Shown here: positions 25,504-34,914 of the stretch, piece by piece | How positions within the stretch are numbered: the first letter of the stretch is position 1 | How the letters are laid out: each line of letters begins with the position of its first letter | Source of the DNA: UBA1672 sp050633285 | GTDB taxonomy: Bacteria > Pseudomonadota > Alphaproteobacteria > Micavibrionales > Micavibrionaceae | DNA: 64,000 nucleotides | Reading direction: 5' to 3' | Assembly: GCA_050633285.1 (NCBI GenBank) | Contig: JBOEGG010000001.1 | Coordinates: forward strand, 682,001-746,000 | Notes under the pieces: generated by a model | Seen by the model: only the letters and a program-made list of their open reading frames with translations | The model's database searches: none | What the model was told of the DNA's origin: nothing | Translations under genes and position numbers: made by a program

Positions 25504-25507
25504 TACC

Positions 25508-27571
25508 TTAAATACTGAGTTTTAGATCCTCTATAGAATTTTCAATATTCGTAAATTCCTGCTTGATCTTATCTATAAGCTGAGAGCTCACATCTTTCCG
25601 TTCTGCTTGGTCTTCGAGGTCCTGTGCTAAATCCCCTAAAATATTGCAACATGCGGAACGAGCACTCCCCTTTAAGCTATGCCCAAGTTCGAATAGCGCA
25701 GTAAAGTTTTTTTGTTGATAGGCCTCACCAATTTCATCGACAAGAGGTTGCGTCATCTCCATAAACATATGCATCATTTCGATTGTATTCTCGTTGATTT
25801 CTCCAATATGAGCTATCAGACAGTCATGGTCGATTGATTGCGACTGCGTAGCCGCCGGCAAGATATATTTATCAAAATTAGAGCTCGTTTTTTGTGCCTG
25901 CATATGACTTTCATCAAGCAAATGCCAACGGATTAATAGACCGCGCAGATGTCCCAATGTTACAGGCTTTACAAGGCATTCATCAAAGCCGTGACGCGCA
26001 TAGGCTTCTCTTTGTGACATCTGTACATCCGCGGTTAAGGCAATCACCGGCGTATGGTTTTGCGTATCGGCATCTTCTGCCCTGATGGCTTTCACCAAAT
26101 CATACCCATCCAGCACAGGCATATGTAAATCTGTAATTAAGATACTGTATTTACCAGTCTTATTCGCGTCCAAAGCTTCTTGCCCGTTAGATACAAAATC
26201 CGCTTCAATGTTAAGTTTTTCAAGTTGTCTCCGTAAAATATCACGAACACTATCTGTGTCCTCGGCAATTAAAAGACGGGTTTCCCCCTCAATTGTGTTT
26301 GCATGTCGCCGTGCTGCACCTTTAATAGCTTCACCAAGGCCTGCACGACTTGCCGGTTTCGTAAGGTATGTGACACCTAAAGAACTAAGGCTATGCGATA
26401 GGCCGACATCATCGCGCACTGTATACATAACAAACCCCATAAACGGGCGATGCTTCATGATATCGCGAATAAGGTCTAGCCCAAGCCCATCAGGAAGCCC
26501 TTGATCGATAACAGCAACATCGAATGGATGGTTTAGGGAAAGCTCAAGCCCTTCCTTATATGTTGTACAATGTTCGACCTTCGCGCCCATAGAGCGTAGG
26601 GAGTTCACAATTTCCTTTGCACCTTGCGGATGGTCTTCAACAGACAGAACAGAAAGGCCCTGTAAATCGGGCAGGTTAATACGGCTTTCATCTGTGCTGA
26701 TTTCTTCGGTCGGGATCTCAAACCAGAAGACAGAGCCTTTTCCTTTTTCGCTTGTAACGCCAATTTTACCATTCATAAGCTCAACTAACTTCTTGGATAT
26801 AGAAAGCCCCAGACCGGTACCGCCATATTTTCGTGAGGTTGTGTTGTCAGCTTGCGTGAAAGATTGGAATAATTTATCACACGTTTCTTGATCCATACCA
26901 ATACCGGTATCTATAATCTCAAAACGCAACCCCATGCCATCGTCAGGAACATGGATATGCTGTGTGTTTGTGTCGATATGTAATGTCACATGTCCGGTAT
27001 CTGTGAATTTTAGGGCATTACTACATAAGTTCATTAAAATTTGGCGTAAGCGTTTTGGATCGCCTAAAATAACAAAAGGAACATCCGGAGCGATATCATC
27101 ACTGAGTTTTACATGCCCGCCACGTACTTTTACGAGGAGAGCTTCGATCAACCCTTGTGCAAGAAGCCGCACAGGAACTTCGAACAGGTCAAGCTCCATT
27201 GCATCCGCATCCATTTTGGCAACGTCCAAAACATCATCCAAAATTTCCAAAAGGCCACTTGCCGCATTTTGCGCGGTTTGTACCATAGAGCTCACATTAC
27301 CATCTAGCTCTTCTTCGGATATAAGTTCTAACAAACCGAAAATTGTTTGCATCGGAGTTCTGATTTCATGGCTCATCGTGGCCAGAAAATTAGATTTCTG
27401 CGTGGCAAGCGCATCGGCTTCGGCCACCGCTTTTTCAAGTTCACGTATCGTTTGGAGATCGTTTTTGAGTGCTTTTTCTTGTGTCATAATCGTCGAATCT
27501 TGAAACTTTTTATACGGCAAAGAACAGAACATGCTTGCAACAGATGTGGTTTTTAGACTATCACAGTCCAT
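25508..27571 (-). CDS. Hybrid histidine kinase with two receivers and an HPt domain
   Basis: A 687-residue phosphorelay protein. There is no transmembrane or input domain; a short coiled coil (about 30-60) leads into the HisKA domain with phospho-acceptor H68 (MSHEIRTP). The HATPase domain has N181/N185 (LMNLCSNALKF) and DTGIG and GGTGLGL boxes. Receiver 1 (about 305-420) has D356, receiver 2 (about 432-545) has D481, and the HPt domain has H631 (LGHSLKGSARSA). All acceptors are intact. Alternatives: an ATG at about 27487 would remove 28 residues of little conservation. It diverges from asd by only 40 bases and is convergent with the pilus operon. Its output regulator is unknown. Confidence 0.93.
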   Translation of the reverse strand: MDCDSLKTTSVASMFCSLPYKKFQDSTIMTQEKALKNDLQTIRELEKAVAEADALATQKSNFLATMSHEIRTPMQTIFGLLELISEEELDGNVSSMVQTAQNAASGLLEILDDVLDVAKMDADAMELDLFEVPVRLLAQGLIEALLVKVRGGHVKLSDDIAPDVPFVILGDPKRLRQILMNLCSNALKFTDTGHVTLHIDTNTQHIHVPDDGMGLRFEIIDTGIGMDQETCDKLFQSFTQADNTTSRKYGGTGLGLSISKKLVELMNGKIGVTSEKGKGSVFWFEIPTEEISTDESRINLPDLQGLSVLSVEDHPQGAKEIVNSLRSMGAKVEHCTTYKEGLELSLNHPFDVAVIDQGLPDGLGLDLIRDIMKHRPFMGFVMYTVRDDVGLSHSLSSLGVTYLTKPASRAGLGEAIKGAARRHANTIEGETRLLIAEDTDSVRDILRRQLEKLNIEADFVSNGQEALDANKTGKYSILITDLHMPVLDGYDLVKAIRAEDADTQNHTPVIALTADVQMSQREAYARHGFDECLVKPVTLGHLRGLLIRWHLLDESHMQAQKTSSNFDKYILPAATQSQSIDHDCLIAHIGEINENTIEMMHMFMEMTQPLVDEIGEAYQQKNFTALFELGHSLKGSARSACCNILGDLAQDLEDQAERKDVSSQLIDKIKQEFTNIENSIEDLKLSI

Positions 27572-27611
27572 TCGATATCCATAGATACGAATTATATTTA
27601 GGAGCTTTCAA

Positions 27612-28622
27612 ATGGGTTATAAAGTCGCAGTTGCAGGTGCAACAGGTAATGTCGGACGCGAAGTCCTTAACATTTTGCATGAACGTAACTTTCCGGTAGA
27701 TGAAATTATTCCATTGGCATCTAGCCGTTCTGCAGGGCGTGATGTGTCTTTTGGTGATAATGATGTAAAGGTACAAGACCTTGCAAAGTTTGATTTTAAA
27801 GGCGTTGATATTGTTTTATCCTCACCTGGTGGCAGTGTATCTGCGAAATACTCACCAATCGCTGCAAAGGCCGGTGCCGTTGTAATTGATAATACAAGCC
27901 ATTTTCGTATGGACCCTGATGTGCCGTTGATCGTACCGGAAGTAAATCCCGAAGCAATTGCGGAGCATACAAAACGTAATATCATCGCCAACCCGAATTG
28001 CTCAACAATTCAAATGGTTGTGGCGTTAAAAGCGTTGCATGATGCTGCAAATATTAAACGTGTTGTTGTGAGTACATATCAATCTGTGTCCGGTTCCGGT
28101 AAAGCGGCAATGGATGAATTGTTCAACCAGACAAAAGGTGTTTACATGAACCAAACACCAACACCGTCTGAGTATCCAAAGCAAATCGCATTTAATGCTA
28201 TTCCGCAAATTGATACTTTTATGGATGATGGTATGACAAAAGAGGAATGGAAAATGGTTGTTGAAACCAAAAAAATCCTCGATCCGTCAATCAAGGTCTG
28301 TGCATCATGCGTACGCATTCCTGTATTTGTCGGGCATGCTGAAATGGTTAACGTGGAACTTGAAAACGAATTAACGGCTGTTCAGGCGCGTGAGCTATGG
28401 CGTGAATTTGACGGTGTCACCGTTATTGACCTTGAGCATGAAGACATTGAATACGTCACGCAGCAAGAGATTCAGGGCGAAGACGACGTGTTTGTATCAC
28501 GTGTGCGCGAAGATATCTCGGTTGAAAACGGCCTGAATTTTTGGTGTGTTGCCGATAATCTACGCAAAGGTGCGGCGTTAAATACCGTTCAAATCGCAGA
28601 GCTTCTGATTAAGTCGAAATAG
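27612..28622 (+). CDS. asd: Aspartate-semialdehyde dehydrogenase
   Basis: A 336-residue enzyme that reduces aspartyl phosphate to the semialdehyde with NADPH, feeding lysine/diaminopimelate, threonine and methionine synthesis. The nucleotide-binding motif GATGNVGREVLNIL is at 9-22, the catalytic cysteine C130 lies in NPNCSTIQMV, and the STYQSVSGSGKAAMDEL segment and later HAEMVNVELE are typical. Length is normal. A TAGGAG ribosome binding site precedes the ATG at 27612. It is monocistronic as far as can be seen, with a weak terminator at 28650. Confidence 0.96.
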   Translation: MGYKVAVAGATGNVGREVLNILHERNFPVDEIIPLASSRSAGRDVSFGDNDVKVQDLAKFDFKGVDIVLSSPGGSVSAKYSPIAAKAGAVVIDNTSHFRMDPDVPLIVPEVNPEAIAEHTKRNIIANPNCSTIQMVVALKALHDAANIKRVVVSTYQSVSGSGKAAMDELFNQTKGVYMNQTPTPSEYPKQIAFNAIPQIDTFMDDGMTKEEWKMVVETKKILDPSIKVCASCVRIPVFVGHAEMVNVELENELTAVQARELWREFDGVTVIDLEHEDIEYVTQQEIQGEDDVFVSRVREDISVENGLNFWCVADNLRKGAALNTVQIAELLIKSK

Positions 28623-28649
28623 TGCGATCAAATATTTTAAAGGTTGGGA

Positions 28650-28683
28650 ATAGCCGCAGATAGGAATATCGCGGCTATATTTC
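28650..28683 (+). terminator. Possible terminator downstream of asd
   Basis: An 8-bp GC-rich stem (28650-28657 with 28671-28678) is followed by a short, interrupted T run. It lies 28 bases past the asd stop and overlaps the stop codon of the convergent gene, so it could serve both. Confidence 0.5.
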
Positions 28684-29823
28684 TATCTCTGACGTCGCCA
28701 TTTGACGATACGTAATACGTTGCTGGAAAAATGTACTACTCTTGATGCGCTCGGCTAACTCATCATGTTTATTAAATACATCTTTGAGTGACGCATCCCC
28801 CTGTAAAAGCTCGGGTATAATGCTTTCGCGCGGATCACCTGAAAACGGCATTAGGAAGTTCATAATAAACTCATCCTCTTTATCCGTTAATAACGGCGCA
28901 TTTTCATCTGTAACGGGGAAGACATCATGCACAATATCTTCCCATAGTGTGACGGCTTTTTCGGTATTAGCACGAGAAAAACGCGTACCATATCGAGCCT
29001 TTAATGCGTCTTGCATATCATCAACGCTTCTATGTAACAACGTTCCTGTATAGTCCGTCGTATCAAAGGCACTAGGTAGTTGCTGCGCAAGCGCGACAAC
29101 TGCCATAACGCGTAAAAGTTGCGGGTCATGCTCATACCCATGCGCGTGGACAAGATTATAAATATCAATAATATCACCGGGGCGGCGTTCATTTTGCTCA
29201 AAACCACGCCCTAATGTGCTGCGCGCAATCTTGAAAGCAAGAGAAGCACTTAATGATTGGTAGCGCAAAGCGCTGTTCTCGGCATTGGGATGGGTTTCAA
29301 AAACCTGCGTGTCTAGCACAGTGTTATCTAAAACCATCGTGTCGATAGGTATGGTAACTGTTGCCGGCTCGTTTATATTAATATCGTCTATTTCATGTAG
29401 GGCAAGAATTTCAGAAATTCTACTGTTGAGGAGTATATGCTCAATCTCATCTGGTTCAAATGTTCTTTTAACACTGTGCGAGTTATCGTAACGCCCGCCA
29501 ACTGAAGCAGCTACTTCAAATCCGGCTTGTGACACCGCATCATATGTGGCTTCTTGCATGGCTTGGCGGAATTTCTTGATATTACTGATGGAGCGTTCGT
29601 TCTCATCTGGCGTTGATAAAACTATATCAATATCACTAGGCGGCTTATAGAGGTAATTATCCGACAGTCCTTTATGCCAGAGATGATACGTAATTGCAGA
29701 ACCGGTAGCGACCATCTTCTCTCCGTTTTCGAACGGGGTGGGGATATCCATAAAGGAATCCAGAATATTTGCAGACATGTGCCCTTTTAGGAAATTATGA
29801 ATGCTTTTTGATTTTAAACGCAT
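28675..29823 (-). CDS. AbiEii-like nucleotidyltransferase (DUF1814-type), lone
   Basis: A 382-residue protein with the nucleotidyltransferase signature split as GSAITYHLWHKG (G41-S42) and PSDIDIVLS (D64 and D66), like the AbiEii/AbiGii toxin family. Further on, SLSASLAFKIARSTL followed by RRPGDIIDIYNLV resembles the Lys and Asp-rich motif in which AbiEii proteins end their catalytic core. Family members act as toxins by modifying tRNA or as MNT-type enzymes. It is longer than typical and has no adjacent AbiEi-type antitoxin; the next minus-strand gene is a TerB-like protein 69 bases upstream. The toxin role is uncertain, and the family call is from motifs only. Confidence 0.65.
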   Translation of the reverse strand: MRLKSKSIHNFLKGHMSANILDSFMDIPTPFENGEKMVATGSAITYHLWHKGLSDNYLYKPPSDIDIVLSTPDENERSISNIKKFRQAMQEATYDAVSQAGFEVAASVGGRYDNSHSVKRTFEPDEIEHILLNSRISEILALHEIDDININEPATVTIPIDTMVLDNTVLDTQVFETHPNAENSALRYQSLSASLAFKIARSTLGRGFEQNERRPGDIIDIYNLVHAHGYEHDPQLLRVMAVVALAQQLPSAFDTTDYTGTLLHRSVDDMQDALKARYGTRFSRANTEKAVTLWEDIVHDVFPVTDENAPLLTDKEDEFIMNFLMPFSGDPRESIIPELLQGDASLKDVFNKHDELAERIKSSTFFQQRITYRQMATSEIEI

Positions 29824-29892
29824 TAACCAACTACTCTACCTTTATCGCTCGGTGTTTATAGCAGTTAAAATTTATTTTTACAAAATATGTAA

Positions 29893-30408
29893 TTACTTCA
29901 TTAAATCAATACCAAGCGCGAGCAATATCTCGTCAAGCCATTGGAAATAAGGAATAGGGTGCCCATGCTTTGTCGGGCGGCCCTTATCAATTTTTATGTC
30001 ATGAATCAGGAGCTCCATACGCACAGCCTTCTGCGCTTCTCCACGAATAATCTCAATATCTAATCCATCCGTCGCCAACGCATGCATACGATCCAAAAGC
30101 TCTTGCTCTGAGGGATCAAGTGTGCCGTCTTTATGCGCCATAAGCCGCGCGAAATAGACAACTTGTCCGCGGAAACGCGGATCATTAATGTGCTTGAATA
30201 GATAACCGACATCCTGTGGTGTGATCATATCGGTTTCGATTGTATCGCGTTGTTCCTTGTCTAGGGGGAGGCGGTTCGTCAATGCGGAAATATAGGCACG
30301 TTCCTCATTGCAAATCACACCATCTGCATGCGCCATTGCGATGATACATCGTATCATATAAAATTTGCTGGTTGAGACGTGATCTTTATCAAAATTATCC
30401 TGCGACAT
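29893..30408 (-). CDS. TerB-like domain protein
   Basis: A 171-residue soluble helical protein. Residues about 15-140 resemble the TerB fold: two internally similar halves with acidic motifs AHADGVICNEERAY (about 25-38) and AHKDGTLDPSEQELL (about 90-104), which in TerB proteins bind metal or divalent cations. A C-terminal stretch (about 135-171) is unassigned. TerB-domain proteins are linked to tellurite resistance and stress-related membrane complexes, but many are of unknown function. No other ter genes are adjacent. It lies upstream of the AbiEii-like gene on the same strand and may be co-transcribed with it. Confidence 0.7.
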   Translation of the reverse strand: MSQDNFDKDHVSTSKFYMIRCIIAMAHADGVICNEERAYISALTNRLPLDKEQRDTIETDMITPQDVGYLFKHINDPRFRGQVVYFARLMAHKDGTLDPSEQELLDRMHALATDGLDIEIIRGEAQKAVRMELLIHDIKIDKGRPTKHGHPIPYFQWLDEILLALGIDLMK

Positions 30409-30593
30409 CCGTATATTATCCCTTATGAAGTCAAAATATCATTAAAGGTTTTATAGCATAAAAACCTTAGAAATATTTAAAAAACCAAACGAGTTTTTGC
30501 GAATGACTTTCAACTGCATGATTATGGTTAAACTATTGTGTGTAAAAGTAAAAAAATCATCCCCTTTATATGAATAATGCCTTGATTCTTCCT

Positions 30594-30621
30594 TTGAAAT
30601 TTGTGACATAGCCCGTATGAT
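30594..30621 (+). promoter_or_regulatory. Sigma-70-type promoter for sdhCDAB
   Basis: TTGAAA (30594-30599) and TATGAT (30616-30621) are spaced by 16 bases, with five of six matches each to the -35 and -10 consensus. The leader to the sdhC ATG is about 55 bases and holds an AGGGAC ribosome binding site. Confidence 0.6.
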
Positions 30622-30679
30622 ATTTCAGTTGTGAATATCGCAACACATAATAAAATCTGAATAGGGACACATTTTAAAA

Positions 30680-31084
30680 ATGTCTGATGTAACGAAAAAG
30701 GTTCAAAGACCGTTATCACCGCACTTGCAGGTGTATCGGCTACCTCTTACAGCCTTGCTGTCTATTACACACCGTATTACGGGAACTGCACTTTCAATAG
30801 GAACAATTCTGGTTACGGCTTTCTTGATTGCTGCGGCAACAGGTGAGGCGGAATACAATTTTGTTATGGGATTGGCAACAAGTGTCGTTGGACAGGTTGT
30901 TTTATTCCTTTGGTCTGCTGCGCTGTACTATCACATGTGTAACGGTATACGTCACATGTTTTGGGATACAGGCAAGTTTCTGCAAAAGGGACAGGCAATG
31001 CGCACAAATTACATCGTGTTGATGGCTGCGTTCATATGTACTGGTCTGACATGGTTTATCGCATGCGGTTGTTTGGTGAAGTAG
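30680..31084 (+). CDS. sdhC: Succinate dehydrogenase cytochrome b556 subunit
   Basis: A 134-residue membrane subunit of complex II. It opens with the family motif RPLSPHLQVY and carries SITHRITGTALS in the first helix. Three membrane segments are present (about 28-50, 65-87 and 108-130). H85 in LYYHMCNGIRHM is the likely heme b ligand. With SdhD it anchors SdhAB and forms the ubiquinone site. It is the first gene of sdhCDAB, with 9 bases before sdhD. Confidence 0.95.
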   Translation: MSDVTKKVQRPLSPHLQVYRLPLTALLSITHRITGTALSIGTILVTAFLIAAATGEAEYNFVMGLATSVVGQVVLFLWSAALYYHMCNGIRHMFWDTGKFLQKGQAMRTNYIVLMAAFICTGLTWFIACGCLVK

Positions 31085-31093
31085 GAGAAGAAA

Positions 31094-31498
31094 ATGTCAG
31101 GATTACAAAAAGATAGTTACGCGGCCCCTTTGAAAACTGCCAAAGGATTAGGCTCTGCGCACGAGGGTACAGATCATTGGCTTAAACAAAAAATAACGGC
31201 ACTTGCAAATGTGCCATTGATCCTGTGGTTGATCTTCTCAATCATTGGATTACAAGGCGCATCTTATGCCGAGTTTACAGGATGGTTGGCGCAACCGCTA
31301 AATGCCATTTTGATGATCTTGTTGATTGTCTCTGTAACCTATCACGCGAAGCTGGGCACGCAGGTAATAACAGAAGATTATATATCTTCCGAAGGATTTA
31401 AGATGGTGAAGTTGATTGGACAAAAAATCTTCTTCTTTGCAATTGCAGTGGCCTGTATTTTCAGTGTTCTGAAAATCGCATTTACAGCCAGCCTATAG
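31094..31498 (+). CDS. sdhD: Succinate dehydrogenase membrane anchor subunit
   Basis: A 134-residue membrane subunit with three hydrophobic helices (about 37-54, 66-84 and 110-131). The N-terminal GLGSAHEGTDHWLKQKITA motif is typical of alphaproteobacterial SdhD. H83 in SVTYHAKLGTQVI may contribute to heme or quinone binding. It pairs with SdhC in the bilayer. A good AGGAGAAG site precedes the ATG. Confidence 0.95.
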   Translation: MSGLQKDSYAAPLKTAKGLGSAHEGTDHWLKQKITALANVPLILWLIFSIIGLQGASYAEFTGWLAQPLNAILMILLIVSVTYHAKLGTQVITEDYISSEGFKMVKLIGQKIFFFAIAVACIFSVLKIAFTASL

Positions 31499-31535
31499 GG
31501 TGAATAAAAGAAATTTTTAAGGACAAGAGAAAAAA

Positions 31536-33326
31536 ATGACAAGCTCTTACGAAATTATAGATCACGAATTTGATGTCGTCGTTGTTGGTGCAGGCGGAGC
31601 AGGCTTACGCGCCGGTTTCGGTTGTGCGGAAAAAGGATTGAAGACGGCGATTATCTCAAAAGTTTTCCCAACGCGTTCACACACAGTTGCGGCACAGGGC
31701 GGTATTTCCGCTGCGCTGGGGAATATGGGTGAGGATAGCTGGCAGTTCCATATGTATGACACGATTAAGGGGTCTGACTGGCTAGGTGATCAGGATGCAA
31801 TTGAATATATGTGCCGTGAAGCAATTCCTGCGATTATTGAGTTAGAGCATTACGGTGTACCATTCTCCCGTACAGCAGCAGGTAAGATTTACCAACGTGC
31901 TTTCGGTGGAATGACAACGCATTACGGTAAAGGAACAGCACAACGCACATGTGCGGCGGCTGACCGTACAGGTCATGCGATCTTACACACGCTTTATACG
32001 CAAGCACTGAAAAATCAGGCGCAATTCTTTATTGAATATTTCGCACTTGATTTGATTATGGCTGACGATGGATCATGTGTCGGTGTTATGGCGATGGATC
32101 TGGACACAGGTATTATGCATCGCTTCCGCGCACATCAGGTTATTCTGGCAACAGGTGGTTACGGACGCGCATACTTCTCTTGTACATCGGCTCACACATG
32201 TACGGGTGATGGTAATGCGATGGTTCTGCGTGCAGGTATTCCGTTACAGGATATGGAGTTTACACAATTCCACCCAACTGGAATTTATGGCGCAGGTTGT
32301 TTGATTACCGAAGGCGTGCGGGGTGAAGGTGGCTACCTGACTAACTCCGAAGGTGAACGCTTTATGGAGCGTTACGCACCAAGTGCCAAAGATTTGGCAT
32401 CACGTGATGTTGTTTCCCGTTCAATGACAATTGAAATTCGCGAAGGCCGTGGCGTTGGCGAAGGTGCAGATCATATTCATTTGAACTTGATGCATTTAGA
32501 GCCTGAAATGATCCGTGAACGCCTACCGGGAATTGCGGAAAGTGCCCGTATCTTTGCAGGCGTTGACGTTACGAAAGAGCCTATCCCTGTGTTGCCGACT
32601 GTGCACTATAATATGGGCGGTATTCAGGCCAACTATAAATGTGAAGTGATTAATCCGACCAAGAAAGACCCGAACGCGATTGTTCCGGGCTTGATGGCAA
32701 TTGGTGAGGCTGCATGTGTTTCCGTTCATGGTGCAAACCGTCTGGGCTCTAACTCATTGCTTGATCTTGTTGTCTTTGGTCGTGCGGCTGCTATTACTGC
32801 GGCGGAAACGGTTAAGCCGGGGCAGACACACCGTCCACTTGGCAATGATGATGGATCACGTGCAATTGATCGTCTGGATCATTACCGTAACGCAAAGGGC
32901 GGCACAACAACTGCTGAGCTTCGTGGTCAGATGCAACGAACGATGCAGGATCATGCGGCCGTGTTCCGTACTGGTGACGTGCTGAACGAAGGTGTTGAAA
33001 AAATTAATGAGTGTTTTGCAGGTAAAGTTGATCTTGGCCTTAAAGATCGCTCCTTGATCTTTAACACGGATCTTATCGAGACACTTGAACTTGATAACCT
33101 TCTGTCTCAGGCGGTTGTATCAATGCACTCTGCAGCAAATCGTGAGGAATCACGCGGCGCACATGCGCGTGAAGATTTCCCCGATCGTGATGATAAGAAG
33201 TGGATGAAACATACTGTTACATCTATTGATGAAAAGGGTAAAACCGCAATTTCATACCGTCCGGTTATCATGAAAACATTGACGGACGAGATTGAACCGT
33301 TCCCACCGAAAGCACGAGTGTACTAG
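31536..33326 (+). CDS. sdhA: Succinate dehydrogenase flavoprotein subunit
   Basis: A 596-residue subunit that oxidises succinate to fumarate with covalently bound FAD. The FAD-binding GAGGAGLRA motif is at about 18-26, and H49 (RSHTVAAQGG) is the FAD-linking histidine. Catalytic motifs are also visible: TQFHPTG, REGRGVG, HYNMGGI and GANRLGSNSLLDL. Length and motif order match mitochondrial-type SdhA. It is the third gene of the operon, 37 bases after sdhD, with an AAGGACAAGAG site. Confidence 0.97.
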   Translation: MTSSYEIIDHEFDVVVVGAGGAGLRAGFGCAEKGLKTAIISKVFPTRSHTVAAQGGISAALGNMGEDSWQFHMYDTIKGSDWLGDQDAIEYMCREAIPAIIELEHYGVPFSRTAAGKIYQRAFGGMTTHYGKGTAQRTCAAADRTGHAILHTLYTQALKNQAQFFIEYFALDLIMADDGSCVGVMAMDLDTGIMHRFRAHQVILATGGYGRAYFSCTSAHTCTGDGNAMVLRAGIPLQDMEFTQFHPTGIYGAGCLITEGVRGEGGYLTNSEGERFMERYAPSAKDLASRDVVSRSMTIEIREGRGVGEGADHIHLNLMHLEPEMIRERLPGIAESARIFAGVDVTKEPIPVLPTVHYNMGGIQANYKCEVINPTKKDPNAIVPGLMAIGEAACVSVHGANRLGSNSLLDLVVFGRAAAITAAETVKPGQTHRPLGNDDGSRAIDRLDHYRNAKGGTTTAELRGQMQRTMQDHAAVFRTGDVLNEGVEKINECFAGKVDLGLKDRSLIFNTDLIETLELDNLLSQAVVSMHSAANREESRGAHAREDFPDRDDKKWMKHTVTSIDEKGKTAISYRPVIMKTLTDEIEPFPPKARVY

Positions 33327-33338
33327 GAGAATAAGATA

Positions 33339-34148
33339 ATGGCTGAATTTAAACTTCCAAAACATTCGCAAATGCAAAAAGGCGAGAAAATAGACGCGTC
33401 TAACGGTGCGAAGAATACAAAAACATTTAAAGTCTATCGTTGGTCACCTGAGGATATTGATGAGAATGGCGAGGCAAAGAATCCACGTCTGGACGAGGTC
33501 ACAATCGATCTGGATAAGTGTGGTCCCATGGTTCTGGATGCACTCCTCTATATCAAAGACGAAGTGGATAGCACATTAACGCTACGTCGTTCCTGCCGTG
33601 AGGGGATCTGCGGATCTTGCGCGATGAATATCGATGGTACAAACACTTTGGCCTGTACAAAGGCAATTGATGAAGTGAAGGGCGATGTAAAAATTACACC
33701 GTTACCACATATGCCGGTGGTTAAGGATTTAGTTCCTGATCTAAATCACGTTTACGCGCAATATACATCGATTGAGCCATGGCTGAAATCCGATACACCT
33801 GCTCCAAATCGTGAACGTTTACAATCAGAGGAAAGCGCTCTGGTCCTCAATGGTGAAGATGGTCACGGTCCTGCGGGCTGTATCCTGTGTTTCTGTTGTT
33901 CAACCAGTTGTCCGTCTTATTGGTGGAACGGTGATAAATTCCTTGGACCAGCAATTCTGCTCCAAGCATATCGTTGGATCGCCGATAGTCGTGATGATGC
34001 AACGGGTGAGCGTCTGGATCAATTAGAAGACCCGTTCCGTTTGTATCGCTGTCATACGATCATGAACTGTACAAACACATGTCCTAAGGGCTTAAATCCG
34101 GCAAAGGCGATTGCAGAGATTAAAAAGTTGATGGTTGCGCGTCGTTAA
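33339..34148 (+). CDS. sdhB: Succinate dehydrogenase iron-sulfur subunit
   Basis: A 269-residue subunit that carries electrons from FAD to quinone. The [2Fe-2S] cysteines are C86, C91, C94 and C106. The second domain holds CILCFCCSTSCP (C181, C184, C187, C191) and CHTIMNCTNTCPKGLNP (C238, C244, C248), which together bind the [4Fe-4S] and [3Fe-4S] clusters. All ligands are intact. A terminator follows at 34175, closing the operon. Confidence 0.97.
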   Translation: MAEFKLPKHSQMQKGEKIDASNGAKNTKTFKVYRWSPEDIDENGEAKNPRLDEVTIDLDKCGPMVLDALLYIKDEVDSTLTLRRSCREGICGSCAMNIDGTNTLACTKAIDEVKGDVKITPLPHMPVVKDLVPDLNHVYAQYTSIEPWLKSDTPAPNRERLQSEESALVLNGEDGHGPAGCILCFCCSTSCPSYWWNGDKFLGPAILLQAYRWIADSRDDATGERLDQLEDPFRLYRCHTIMNCTNTCPKGLNPAKAIAEIKKLMVARR

Positions 34149-34174
34149 TACGGGCAGCTTGTAAAATGAATTTT

Positions 34175-34214
34175 AAAACCCTGTAGAGAAGAGATATTCT
34201 TTACAGGGTTTTTT
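34175..34214 (+). terminator. Rho-independent terminator of sdhCDAB
   Basis: An 11-bp stem (34175-34185 with 34202-34212) with a 16-base loop ends in a T run, 26 bases after the sdhB stop. Confidence 0.85.
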
Positions 34215-34282
34215 AAAGAGTTTTTCTTGCTTTATCTTCTCTAAATTTGCTAATGAGATTTCATATGTGAAGGGAATGTAAC

Positions 34283-34615
34283 TTGTCAGATATAATAAAA
34301 AATAAGCCTTCTGCCGCGCGCATTGCATTTACTGAGCGTGTGAAGCGCTTTAGTTATGGAACGGCTGCATTTCTTGCTATTGCATCAACAGGCGTAGTAG
34401 ATGAAGAGAGTGAATTGACACATGAGGGCAATGAGCAGTCCCATGTAAGGTATCTTGAAAATCAAGGCTGTGATGGAAATATGTACCTGCGTGGAGATAT
34501 TCCTTTTTGTCCTGATACACAGGATGAAGCAGAAGTCACAAAACACTCCCCAAATAAAACTTTAGAAGAGGAGCATGAGGGTGAAAACATAGGTGTAGAA
34601 CTTACAGCGCCTTAA
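34283..34615 (+). CDS. Small hypothetical protein, TTG start
   Basis: A 110-residue protein. The N-terminus is basic with one weakly hydrophobic stretch (about 28-42, YGTAAFLAIASTGVV), and the rest is acidic and hydrophilic, with many Glu and His and two cysteines. The TTG at 34283 follows AAGGGAATG; no ATG gives a better start. The hydrophobic stretch could be a poor signal or a single membrane pass. No family recognised. Its last 14 bases overlap the 3' end of the convergent DUF167 gene, so one of the ends may be misjudged. Confidence 0.5.
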   Translation: MSDIIKNKPSAARIAFTERVKRFSYGTAAFLAIASTGVVDEESELTHEGNEQSHVRYLENQGCDGNMYLRGDIPFCPDTQDEAEVTKHSPNKTLEEEHEGENIGVELTAP

Positions 34616-34880
34616 ATAAACTTGCCTCATTTATATTTGAAATTTCGAGAGTTTTCGTACGGCTCGTTTCACCGCGTATGATCCTGATACTGCTTTTTGA
34701 AATTTTCCAATGTTTAGAAAGTAAGGCAATAAGCGCTTTATTCGCTTTCCCATTTTCCGGAAGAGCCGTGACATGAACCTTTAACGTCTGTTCTTCGAAT
34801 AAATCTTTCTCCCACCCTAAAATTGAATTTTGGCGAGCATTTGGTGTTAAACGCACGGTAATTTTTTGAATTTCACTCAT
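34602..34880 (-). CDS. DUF167 / YggU family protein
   Basis: A 92-residue protein with the YggU-family signatures VRLTPNARQNSI near the start, VHVTALPENGKANKALIALLS in the middle, and IRIIRGETSRTKTLEI near the end. The structure is a small alpha/beta fold with no established activity. It is widespread in bacteria. It is transcribed divergently from the DUF1489 gene at 34915 with a gap of 34 bases. Confidence 0.9.
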   Translation of the reverse strand: MSEIQKITVRLTPNARQNSILGWEKDLFEEQTLKVHVTALPENGKANKALIALLSKHWKISKSSIRIIRGETSRTKTLEISNINEASLFKAL

Positions 34881-34914
34881 GGACGAATTTTATCAGGGAT
34901 GGTAGACAAATTCT

